Source: Bacillus renqingensis (lineage in GTDB: Bacteria; Bacillota; Bacilli; Bacillales; Cytobacillaceae). From it: a stretch of 39,890 nt of DNA. The DNA is taken from contig NZ_JADDIU010000018.1 of NCBI RefSeq assembly GCF_016464375.1, positions 1 to 39,890 of the forward strand, written 5' to 3'. The position numbers and the translations under genes were made by a program. The notes below the pieces were generated by a model. It was given only the letters and a program-made list of their open reading frames with translations. It made no database searches and was not told the DNA's origin. Position 1 is the stretch's first letter. The number at the start of each line of letters is the position of its first letter. Positions 1 to 8,200 of the stretch are shown one piece after another.

Positions 1-106
1 TCTTCTGCTGCTGTTCTTGACTTGGTTGTTTATTTGGTTTTTCCACACACCCGCTCATTCCGGCCAATAATAGTAATGAACAAATACTTACAAGGATTTT
101 TTTCAT
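1..106 (-). CDS. Lipoprotein, N-terminal part only (runs off the window)
   Basis: An ATG at 104-106 on the minus strand follows a GGAG ribosome binding site (114-117) and opens a reading frame to the window edge. The first residues are MKKILVSICSLLLLAGMSGC, a lipoprotein signal peptide with a clear lipobox before Cys20, then a Lys/Gln/Pro-rich linker. It closely resembles the start of the lipoprotein at 3347-4093 (MKKILYSLFLIILVAGVSGC), and the two leaders are alike at DNA level as well. I infer a paralogous member of the same secreted-effector immunity array, lying last in the transcription direction. Only about 35 residues are visible, so the mature domain is unknown. The frame stays open upstream of this ATG for about 70 codons, but nothing there looks like a gene. 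Confidence 0.7.
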   Translation of the reverse strand, partial: MKKILVSICSLLLLAGMSGCVEKPNKQPSQEQQQK

Positions 107-320
107 GTTAAATCTCCATATCTTAAATTGAAAGATGCCCTGGAAAACAGACTGATTGACCGTAACAGATAAATTAATCCTATTCGGGCAATGAAGACAA
201 CCTTTATAACCAAATATAAGAAAATCACTCTTGTTCTGGTAATAAAAGCACTCCTCATTTACCGAAGATTCCATTAAAGGCTCTCGTACGGGTAGCTTTA
301 AATCCAACAATGGTTTTACT

Positions 321-919
321 CTAAACATCATAATCGTCAAAAAAGGTAGAAGTAGCAGTCGGGTATTTATCCATTCCTTTTGTACATTCCGCATAGTCCT
401 CACTTCCAACAATTCTTATTTGTGAACCAAAAGAAAGCTGTTTTGGCAGCCAGATTGGAATAGGCCTTATATATTGCTGTTGGTAGCTGTCCCTGATCAC
501 TATTGGAATCAATAATAATCGCTGCACTAAATTTGGCACCCGGCTTTCTCTTCATAAACTCATCGATAGTCAACCCTTTCGTTGAGTGGATGTCTTTGCT
601 ATCTCCGTATCCGTAGGCTGAAGCATTAGCATGGGCATTGACATGTTGACCTTTTAATTCTTGAACTAGCTCTTTTTCCAAAAGCTGACTCACAAAACTC
701 GAAATATAGTTATTGTTCTCAAGCTCACCGTTCTTGTTCATAATGACAGTAAATAACAGCTTAGGGTTACTTACCGATAACAATAGGCTTTCACCGTGTC
801 CTTGTTAGAAGTTCCAAGGCGGCTTCCAATTGATTTACAAGCAAATTCTTCTCCATACTTCTCGTCTAATTCACTTGTGATTTGGTCCGCATTGTCCTTA
901 TTTAAGGCACTGCAGCCAA
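321..919 (-). pseudogene. Frameshifted lipoprotein gene, candidate immunity remnant
   Basis: Minus-strand translation in shifted frames rebuilds one protein of about 190 residues. It starts inside a lipobox (LLFGCSALNK, Cys codon at 912-914), continues to KDTVKAYCY and meets a stop near 783. It resumes as VSNPKLLFTVIMNKNGELEN through to TAFFWFTNK near 425-435, then shifts again and ends QIRIVGSEDYAECTKGMDK...FFDDYDV at the TAG at 321-323. At least two lesions are therefore present. The signal peptide is missing: the gene is joined to the truncated lipase fragment upstream. The pattern (short Cys-anchored secreted protein after a lipase gene) matches its neighbours, so I infer a decayed immunity lipoprotein. 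The specific function is not known. Confidence 0.6.
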
Positions 920-1226
920 ACAATAAAAACTACATTGACATCCTTCGGATTATCCAGATTATCTACAAAATAGGCGGCACGCATTCCGTTATCTTGTGAA
1001 ATATAATTGGTGACTTTATATTTAAGTAAAACTTTATCATTTTTAATGGCATTTATAAGACTCTGCCAATCCCCATTATTTAAACCTCCGTAATCAAGTT
1101 TTTGCTTTTGTTTAAGTTTATCTTATATCGTGTCCACTATTTTTCTACAGACTGTTTATTCTTAATTCCATCCATATAAATCAAATTATTTAACAATAAT
1201 AATTGGTCATTCGATAAAGAGGGCAT
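920..1226 (-). pseudogene. Truncated Mbeg1-like/DUF2974 lipase effector (N-terminal third)
   Basis: The ATG (1224-1226) overlaps the TAA of the upstream lipoprotein gene (TAATG), so the original gene was translationally coupled. The frame reads MPSLSNDQLLLLNNLIYMDG..., shifts after QSVEK near 1140, meets an in-frame TAA (VDTI then stop), and continues DKLKQKQKLDYGGLNNGDWQ... to YFVDNLDNPKDVNVVF. This parallels the intact lipase at 2002-3342 (TDQQNALLNSLAYANL ... FCAIAFEDPYTGETGMSYRG) up to just before its RGT segment. It then fuses near 920-930 to the lipobox region of the next lipoprotein. The catalytic serine region and the C-terminal targeting domain are gone, so it cannot be an active toxin. 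I infer a deletion that removed most of the toxin and the immunity signal peptide. Confidence 0.6.
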
Positions 1227-1963
1227 TAACTGTCACCACCTGATGAATACTTTCTTAACTTATATTCTTCAATTGAAAAATCAGTTTTGATATCGTACCC
1301 TTTCCTTTCAAGAAATAGATCTGAAGCCGAGTCCAATAAATCTTCTAAAGAAGAAGATTCAACTACACTTTCACTATTAGAATTTACCTTTATAAAATAT
1401 ACAGGAAGGCTGATCTTATTTTTAATTAATTCATTTACAAAAGCCTCGTATTGATCTTTAGACGTAGCTTCAGATATATTTGGGCTAAAAACATATAACT
1501 CCAGAAGAATATCTCCTTCTTTTAAGTAGTCAGAAAATGACGAATAGTTCCCTAATTTTGCTGGGCGTTCATGGTTCTCAAAACTCACCTTGGTAACAAC
1601 ATCCCCCAAAATCGGTTTCGCCAAATTCTCAAAGTACTGATTCGCTTCATCATTCATTTGTAATTTAAAATAATCGTCAGAAAAGGTGTATTTGCCATCT
1701 GCTTTTTTTCTGTATACATGAAGGGACTGATTGTTATACTTTTTGGATTTAAATGTAATCGTGTCGTAATCGTACGCCCAGCTTTTAAATTCCAACCCGA
1801 CTGGTTTGAAACTATCAGAATAGTTGTCGTTTAAATAGGCCAAGGCTTGATCCTTCACTTTTTCGGCACTATTCACCTTGATCTCCTTTTTCATGCAACC
1901 GCTCCCTATTACAAGAATGATACTTAATAAAAATAATAGCCATCCAAACTGTGTTTTTTTCAA
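1226..1963 (-). CDS. Secreted lipoprotein, candidate immunity protein of the lipase effector
   Basis: A 245-residue protein with a TTG start (1961-1963) preceded by GAAAGGA. The N-terminus is Lys-Lys, a hydrophobic stretch, then ILVIGSGC, a lipobox with Cys23, so it should be lipid-anchored on the outer face of the membrane. The mature part aligns loosely with the lipoprotein at 3347-4093: an ALAYLNDNYSDSFKPV segment corresponds to MLSYVKDKYDREFTKV, and both have a Y-aromatic-DDY motif about 50-65 residues further on. It lies between the intact lipase (2002-3342) and the truncated lipase with which it overlaps by one base. I infer that it belongs to a toxin-immunity cassette, protecting the producer against one of the lipases. 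I do not recognise a named domain. Confidence 0.75.
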   Translation of the reverse strand: MKKTQFGWLLFLLSIILVIGSGCMKKEIKVNSAEKVKDQALAYLNDNYSDSFKPVGLEFKSWAYDYDTITFKSKKYNNQSLHVYRKKADGKYTFSDDYFKLQMNDEANQYFENLAKPILGDVVTKVSFENHERPAKLGNYSSFSDYLKEGDILLELYVFSPNISEATSKDQYEAFVNELIKNKISLPVYFIKVNSNSESVVESSSLEDLLDSASDLFLERKGYDIKTDFSIEEYKLRKYSSGGDS

Positions 1964-2001
1964 ATTGATATCGTCCTTTCTGAGAGCGGGGGATTGCCCC
2001 C

Positions 2002-3342
2002 CTAAATCGCCCCCATAATGGTCCGCTCCACCGCTTCAAAGCTTTCGGCTGTTTCTTCCAAATAGGCGGCGCAGTTCTGCAGACTCCAGCTTTCACCGGT
2101 CATCAAATCAGCTTGAATCAGGCTTAGTAAGTCTAGTAAATTCGACTTTGCATAAAGGGAATCCATCCGGCGATCCAAAGCATCTAACCTTTTATTAATA
2201 CTTCTCAGCCGTGCGGCATAGTCTCGCAGTTTGTAAGTATCCAGTTTAATATACGGGTGGGCGGTTGCGTAGCGGTAGCCCGGATTAAAGGTCTGTTTAA
2301 ACATGGCTGTCACGTTCGACACGAGCTTGCCGACAAAATCCTTTAGCGCATTCTTCACATCCGTCGCAAAATCGAGGATTCTATCAATTGCCTGCTTCGA
2401 GTATTCGACAAATCTCTGGACCATTTCCGGCAGATCATTGACCAGAAAGTTAGCCGTCCGGATGGAAATATTTATAGTAAATGAGTAAAGATGCAGGCCA
2501 TTTTGAACAGCACCCAATATGGCTGTGGCACCGTTAGCGATTAACCCCTGTGCCAAATACCCTGAGAAAGGCTCTGTCTCAATGACAGCCATCCCATTTT
2601 CGTCCAATAAAATAGAATCCACCGCGTGCGGACCAAATAACCCTTCCTGCGAGCCGTTGTTTTGGACATACCGTATCGGATACCCGACGTTGCCAAGCCA
2701 TGAAACAACGTCTCCGTTTACGACAATAGCGTCAAACTTCTTCGACTGTAAGGCAACCAGCTGGTCAGGACTTAATTTGTTGGGATTAATCGGCTGTGCA
2801 TTGACGGTATGAAGCTCGACAACATTGTCATAGTTGGTGACATACACCTCCGCCGCCAGTTCGCCTCCCTTTGAATGGCCGAACAAATAGTTTTTCCCGT
2901 TCTTTTCTTCATTTTTTTCAAAAAAGGCGATGGCCTCTAAAGATTGTGGAGAGACACCAATCGATGCCGTTAACACGTTGTCGGCCATGTCCTTCGGGTT
3001 ATGGAGCAGATCGTCCATCCCTTCCGTCCCCCTGTAGGACATTCCTGTCTCGCCGGTGTAAGGATCTTCAAAGGCGATGGCGCAAAATCCGGAGCCGCCT
3101 ACGTTTTTATTGACATAATCTTTGATCACCAAATCTCCGAGTCCGGCTTCTTTCAGTTTGTTTGCAAATTTCGGATCAACATCTTGAACAACACTGTACA
3201 ATGTCCTCGGCCCGCCGGTCTTTTTATTCGGTGAGTCCCAGCCATCGCGCAGATTGGCATAGGCTAGACTGTTTAACAGTGCGTTTTGCTGATCTGTCAT
3301 ATCCTTCATTGCTATTTTTTCACCTGAATGATTATATGGCAT
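2002..3342 (-). CDS. Predicted type VII-secreted lipase effector, N-terminal hydrolase and C-terminal helical domain
   Basis: A 446-residue protein. Residues about 15-250 form an Mbeg1-like (DUF2974) alpha/beta-hydrolase. The nucleophile elbow is GHSKG with Ser157, and candidate triad partners are Asp211 in VVNGDVVSW and His239 in FGPHAVDS; a SYRGTEG segment (102-108) is typical of class 3 lipase-like folds. Residues about 280-446 are helical, with heptad-like segments ending in LEETAESFEAVERTI, which resembles WXG/LXG-type targeting domains placed at the C-terminus. There is no signal peptide. The ATG is 4 bp after the upstream lipoprotein stop, with AGGAGG overlapping that stop. Linkage to essC and WXG100 genes, and the flanking lipoproteins, suggest secretion by this type VII system as an antibacterial or host-directed lipase. 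The arrangement matches S. aureus TslA. Secretion and activity are inference. Confidence 0.75.
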   Translation of the reverse strand: MPYNHSGEKIAMKDMTDQQNALLNSLAYANLRDGWDSPNKKTGGPRTLYSVVQDVDPKFANKLKEAGLGDLVIKDYVNKNVGGSGFCAIAFEDPYTGETGMSYRGTEGMDDLLHNPKDMADNVLTASIGVSPQSLEAIAFFEKNEEKNGKNYLFGHSKGGELAAEVYVTNYDNVVELHTVNAQPINPNKLSPDQLVALQSKKFDAIVVNGDVVSWLGNVGYPIRYVQNNGSQEGLFGPHAVDSILLDENGMAVIETEPFSGYLAQGLIANGATAILGAVQNGLHLYSFTINISIRTANFLVNDLPEMVQRFVEYSKQAIDRILDFATDVKNALKDFVGKLVSNVTAMFKQTFNPGYRYATAHPYIKLDTYKLRDYAARLRSINKRLDALDRRMDSLYAKSNLLDLLSLIQADLMTGESWSLQNCAAYLEETAESFEAVERTIMGAI

Positions 3343-3346
3343 CTCC

Positions 3347-4093
3347 TCAACCTCCTGCCTTCGTCAACTGGGCTTTAAATTGGTCAAACGACGATACCGG
3401 CTTGGTCACTCTCAGTACCCCGTTCACTGACTTATCATATTGCTCCCATTGCTGGGTTCCGTAGAGCAAGTAATTGTTCACATAGTTCTCAGCTTTGTCC
3501 TTGTCCCCACCAAAGGCAACCAGGAACACATTCACTCCGTACCCCAGGGCATTATTTTTCTCATAGACACTGTACAATTGTTTTAAAACTTCCTCATCCG
3601 GTTCCCCCGCAATCGAGATGACACTGTACCAATTCGATAACATGTCATAGGACAAAGTTTTTACTTCCAAACTTTTTAGATTGGAGCTTTCAGGCTCAAG
3701 GGTTGCATAAGCTTTCGCAGCCCGGAGATTTTTGATGCCGCTGAAATCAACTTTTCCCTCTAAAAGTTTTGAGGCGTGCGCATTCAGATAATCATCATAA
3801 AATTCGCCTCGCTCACCTACCCTTTCCTTTACATTGACAAACACGCCGTCATTCGCCTTTGCAACTAAGACCGACTCGTTCATAAAGTCATTAAAGCCCC
3901 GCTTCGCTGGGATATACTTCACTTTGGTAAACTCCCGGTCATACTTATCCTTCACATACGACAGCATCTTCTCGGCATTGGCGTTATTTTCCTGCGTATT
4001 TTTCTTTTCCTTCTCCACTGGCTGCTTCATACACCCGCTCACCCCTGCTACTAAAATGATTAAAAATAAGCTATAAAGAATTTTTTTCATCAT
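3347..4093 (-). CDS. Secreted lipoprotein, candidate immunity/partner of the adjacent lipase
   Basis: A 248-residue protein with a lipoprotein signal peptide (ILVAGVSGC, Cys21) followed by a Lys/Glu/Asn-rich linker and a mature alpha/beta domain. Two adjacent ATG codons are possible starts; the second (4088-4090) has the better spacing from GGAG. Its TGA (3347-3349) is 4 bp before the lipase ATG and the lipase ribosome binding site sits in its last codons, so the two products should be made together. Family resemblance to the lipoproteins at 1226-1963 and 1-106 shows a small paralogous set. By analogy with TilA, the lipoprotein immunity of the S. aureus TslA lipase, I infer protection at the cell surface. 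No named domain is recognised. Confidence 0.75.
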   Translation of the reverse strand: MMKKILYSLFLIILVAGVSGCMKQPVEKEKKNTQENNANAEKMLSYVKDKYDREFTKVKYIPAKRGFNDFMNESVLVAKANDGVFVNVKERVGERGEFYDDYLNAHASKLLEGKVDFSGIKNLRAAKAYATLEPESSNLKSLEVKTLSYDMLSNWYSVISIAGEPDEEVLKQLYSVYEKNNALGYGVNVFLVAFGGDKDKAENYVNNYLLYGTQQWEQYDKSVNGVLRVTKPVSSFDQFKAQLTKAGG

Positions 4094-4224
4094 CAGATCT
4101 CCAAATTAAGTATTGTACTCACAATATTCCTCTCAAGCCGTTTCTTCTAACTTAATCGACTGTTGTTACTCATCTATTTTTAAACCAAATGGTTTTTTTT
4201 CAATTTTGAATGGGCTAAAACCCA

Positions 4225-4252
4225 AAGGCGACGGTGTTGACTCCATCGCCTT
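4225..4252 (-). terminator. Hairpin between WXG100 genes and lipoprotein-lipase array
   Basis: On the minus strand an AAGGCGATGG arm pairs with CCGTCGCCTT (one wobble pair) around an 8-nt loop, followed by GGGTTTTAG. It lies about 55 bp after the stop of the WXG100 gene at 4306 and before the lipoprotein start at 4093. It would separate or attenuate transcription between the secretion machinery and the effector array. The T-run is short, so attenuation rather than full termination is possible. Confidence 0.55.
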
Positions 4253-4305
4253 CTAGGTGCTGTTGTGGAAGCCGCGCCAAAAGGGCAAGCGACCTCTTTA
4301 AAGGA

Positions 4306-4611
4306 TTATTTAAATGCGTCCGCCAGATTAATATTGGCCGTTTCTGTTTCGAAATAGTTTTGTTCAACGTTGATGCGTAAGAATTTCACATAGTCATCGA
4401 GAATATCGTGATAAGTTTGGAAGTATTTCGCGGCAAAACTATCATACGATGCATAAGTCGCTTGGGCTGCTTCCCCATCCCATGTATTGGAAAGATTCTT
4501 GATCGTTTCCTGACTTCTTTTCAACTCATCATAAAGTTTTTTATTTAAACCATCGATTTGTTGAGCAATGTCGGCAACCTGCGCCGTGCTTACCTTAATT
4601 TGTCCAGCCAT
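4306..4611 (-). CDS. WXG100 protein (EsxA/YukE-like), type VII secretion substrate
   Basis: A 101-residue, wholly alpha-helical protein with the WXG turn at Trp44-Asp45-Gly46 between two helices, the usual length for the family. A YxxxE element (Y86-FET-E90) near the C-terminus matches the YxxxD/E secretion signal. WXG100 proteins form helical hairpin dimers and are exported by the EssC motor. This one follows another WXG100 gene (4688-4990), suggesting a heterodimer or chaperone-like pair for the downstream lipase. The ATG start has GGAG upstream (AAAAGGAGTGAAGG). Confidence 0.92.
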   Translation of the reverse strand: MAGQIKVSTAQVADIAQQIDGLNKKLYDELKRSQETIKNLSNTWDGEAAQATYASYDSFAAKYFQTYHDILDDYVKFLRINVEQNYFETETANINLADAFK

Positions 4612-4687
4612 TTTCCTTCACTCCTTTTCAAAATTTCGCCTTTTTAGATAACCAAAAGCCATTTGCTCCGACTTTTTTCAGAAAAAG

Positions 4688-4990
4688 TTAGTTTGTTAGT
4701 TTCCTCACTTGAACCATATTGTTTTCTTGTGTTTGTGCATAGTTGGCTCTTTGAGTATCAAGGGCGCGGCTGGCGGTTAATAGTTTATCCGCCATATTTT
4801 TCAAATCATCGTTTAAGCCGTTGATTTGGTCGACGAATGCAAGGTTGTCCTCCCCTTCCCAAGCTTCTCCCATTGTGCTTGCTGCCTGCATCAACTGAGT
4901 GTAAATACCTTTGTAGGTTTCAGACATCTCAGCAAGCTTCTTAGAAGCTGTTTCCATTTCCTGAGGTGTTACTCGAATTCTTTTTCCCAT
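4688..4990 (-). CDS. WXG100 protein, second copy
   Basis: A 100-residue helical hairpin protein with the WXG motif as Trp44-Glu45-Gly46. It differs clearly from the neighbouring WXG100 protein (4306-4611), so this is not a recent duplication. At the expected place of the C-terminal secretion signal it has Y83-AQT-Q87, i.e. YxxxQ rather than YxxxD/E. I infer that in a pair with the next gene only the partner may carry the export signal. The ATG follows AGAAAGGGGAACGAAC. It lies directly after the YukD-like gene. Confidence 0.92.
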   Translation of the reverse strand: MGKRIRVTPQEMETASKKLAEMSETYKGIYTQLMQAASTMGEAWEGEDNLAFVDQINGLNDDLKNMADKLLTASRALDTQRANYAQTQENNMVQVRKLTN

Positions 4991-5021
4991 GTTCGTTCCC
5001 CTTTCTTTTTTTTTAAAAAAT

Positions 5022-5282
5022 TTATATCAGCATGAGCTTGGAACCGTTCTTAATGCCCAGTTCACATACAGCCATGTTAATATTGTAAATAATCCCGGTT
5101 GCCACGTCGCACAGCACCGCCTCCCCATTCGCCTTGTAACGGCCGTCTGACAGGTCGCTCAAGCAGGTTGAGACCAACAACAAGACCTCGCTCAGCGGGC
5201 TTTCCAGCGGGATGTAGACATCAAAGCTCTTGCCTGCGGCCGGCAGAAAAATTTCAACAAGTACTTTATTCATCGTTGTCAC
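5022..5282 (-). CDS. YukD/EsaB-like ubiquitin-fold protein of the type VII system
   Basis: An 86-residue protein with a beta-grasp (ubiquitin-like) pattern: an N-terminal strand VLVEIFLPAAGKSFDVYIP, a central helix and a C-terminal CELGIKNGSKLMLI ending typical of YukD/EsaB (compare DCGITNGDRLEIL in B. subtilis YukD). EsaB is a small cytoplasmic accessory or regulatory component of T7SSb. The first possible start is GTG at 5282, overlapping the essC stop as GTGA, which implies translational coupling. An ATG nine bases later (5273) is the alternative. Neither has a strong ribosome binding site of its own, which fits coupling. The position immediately after essC is the reverse of the usual order in which it precedes essC. 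Confidence 0.85.
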   Translation of the reverse strand: MTTMNKVLVEIFLPAAGKSFDVYIPLESPLSEVLLLVSTCLSDLSDGRYKANGEAVLCDVATGIIYNINMAVCELGIKNGSKLMLI

Positions 5283-8200
5283 CAGTTTCTGTTTTTAGAG
5301 TTTACTAGTTTTACCTTTACACCCTTACCTTTGTGAAGGGCAAAGCCAAAGTCAGAACCCATGTCCTCGCGCATTTCAGCTGTTGTTTTCGCTGGCTTGA
5401 GGTTGAACTGCTCGGTGATGCCGCTGCCGACCCAGATGCCATCGCCGGCATTGATATGCCGCTTATACCACTTATCAAAGCTGACAGCGGAGAGATTCTT
5501 AGACTGTTCAGCGACAATAAATGTCAGCTGATACTTTGCCTCGCCCTTCTCCAGAAGCAGGCCGAGTTTCTCAGCGCCTTTCGGTGAAAGACTATTTTTC
5601 AACGCAGCAATAGAGTTAATCATGATGACCTTTCGCGCAAACGTCTCCGGTTCGCGCCCCTGCTCAATCGCCTCTTTGTATGTGTTGTTACGGTAAACGA
5701 CAGTCTCAAACAGCTCCGACACATAGGTCTCAAAGTCCTTCACGGTCGAATAATAGTTCAAGCCGTGATGATTGTTTGCCAGATAGCTTTGCTCGGCATC
5801 CACCAGCGTGACATCATAGCCGCATGTTTTCGCCATTAGCTGTGACAGGTCATAAACAAAGTGCTGATGGTCGCCTGCAGCGGATAACACCAAATGGATG
5901 TAGGATTGCCCAAACGGGTACTCATGCACCTTGAGCGAGTTCTTTTCCACCCCGATCGGCACCAGCAAACTTTGATTGTCCCTGACATATTCGCTTAGGA
6001 ATTCAAGATCGACCACCTCTGGTAAAATCGGAATCTTCGCCGCCGCCGTACCTTTCCAGGCAGCCGCAAGCTGCTTGCATTCCCCCTGAATAAAGTGGAA
6101 CGGCACCGCTTCCTCGGTGATTTGCGCGATTTGGAATTCGTAAATCTTATCTTTTTTCACTAAGCCGCGGCCTTTACATTTCGACGGGAACAGCCCGTCG
6201 GTTTTTCCGACAATGGTGGAATAATCCCCTTCGTCGTTTAACTGTAATACCAGCAATTGCTTAAAGTTTTGCAGCAGACGGAAGCGGACCGCGCCGGTGC
6301 CAAGGGCCGTCAGGACAAAGTAGATGCCGTACTTCGTTCCTTCGCGTGACAGGTAGGAGACGGCTTCTTCTTTTTCCTCGTACATTTCCGTGAAGGCGGC
6401 AAAGTTGTTGATCGCTACTACTATCGCCGGCAGCTTCTCTTCTGTTGCCGCCATATAGGAGCGATAATCGCCGCCGTAATCTGCAAACCGCTTCTTCCGT
6501 TTCTCCACCTCGGTTTGCAATAGCTTAAACAGGTTGCTGATTTTCTCGCTTTCATACGAGAGAATCACATCGCCGACATGTGGTGCTTTGGCGAAGGCAC
6601 GCAATGTTTCGGAGGCAAAATCCAGCAAATAAAGGTTGACCTCCTCCGGCGTATGCTCCTGCATCAGCGAATAGACCATCGTATTGATAAACGTCGTCTT
6701 CCCGCTGCCGGCCACCCCGTAGACAATCGTGTTGCCTTCCTCGGTCAGCGGCAGGCGTAAGAGACATTGCCTTTGCCTTGCCGGGTCATCGTACTCGCCG
6801 ATCACCGGGTTCAGTACAAACGGATCTGTCTTCGTGACTCCATATTTTTTCCGGATGTCATCAAGCAAAATGACCGCCGGAATCGGTTCAAGCCAGAGCG
6901 GCCGGATTTTAAGCTGCTCCTCAGCGGCAATATTGCTCAAGTATTCGGTAATCACGTCGAGCTGTTTCTTCGGATGGGCAAACTTGTTTTTCTTTTTATC
7001 AAGCCTTGCCTCTTTGATTGGCCGGCCATTGCGGTCGATGACGACGACGCTGTTATCCTTTTCGGCGACCACCTTATCAGAAGGATAGTAGGGGGCGCCG
7101 GCCCATGCCGACTGGCCCATTTCAAACAGCTCGTTATAGCCGACCTGCAGATAAAAGCGGCCTGTATGGGTGAGCTCGGCCGCATCTGGGCGCTTGAGCA
7201 TGTCCATACTGTCCGCCCTTTCCTGGACCTTGAGGCTGACGCGGAATTTACTGTTACTCCAAATCTGGTCATCGACGACACCGCTCGGTTTTTGCGTTGC
7301 TAAAATCAAGTGTACACCGAGGCTCCGGCCAATCCGGGCGGCGCTGACAAGCTGGGCCATGAACTCCGGCTGCTGCGTTTTCAGCTCGGCAAACTCATCG
7401 GAGATAATGAACAGATGCTGCAGCGGCTCCTTGACGACGCCTTCACGGTACAGCTTTTGATACTTGTAAATATCGATATTGCTCTCGCCGACCATTTTGC
7501 TGGCCTCCGCAAACAGCGCCTGCCTCCGCTTTAATTCACTTTCAATCGAAATGAGCGAGCGTTTGATTGCTGCACCGTCCAAGTTGGTTATGATACCGGC
7601 TGTGTGCGGCAATTTATCAAACGATTTCGCCATGCCGCCGCCTTTGTAGTCGATTAAAATAAAGGCCACTTCATTTGGATGGTAATTCACCGCCAGCGAT
7701 AAAATATAGGTAATAATAAATTCACTTTTTCCTGAACCGGTCATCCCGGCGACCAAACCGTGCGGCCCGTGAAATTTCTCATGCAGGTCGAGCTTAAACA
7801 ATTCACCTAATGTATCGACACCGACGGCCGCTTCCAATGATTTCGTCGGGTCGTTGTCCTTCCAGCGGGTCAAGGCATTCAAATGCTCCACCTTCCCGAC
7901 GCCGAACAGCTCAAGAAACGTCACCATCGACGGCAGGTTGGATGACACTAAGGCCGTATCGAGCGGCACATTGGCAAGCTTCACGCTTAGCTCCGTCGGG
8001 TCAGCGAGAATTTCACGGTCTGGCGTAAACGGGGTTGATTTGCCGGTAATATCGTTTTTATCAAACAATAGGCCCCTGCCTTCGTTCAGCTCAACGACCA
8101 TCGTACATTCCTTCGGCAGATTTTTCAGCTCATTGTAAAACGTCAGCACGCTCATTTGGATATTTTCTTTTTTCGCATAAATCTGTTTTAGCATCTCCGC

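Noticed and set aside
2303..3464. Several plus-strand open frames of 60-100 codons opposite the lipase gene
   Set aside because: They are antisense shadows of the lipase and lipoprotein genes, without ribosome binding sites or protein-like composition.
6578..7534. Long plus-strand frames (up to 178 codons) opposite essC
   Set aside because: They are complementary to the conserved FtsK/SpoIIIE domains of EssC; the amino acid pattern is that of an antisense read.
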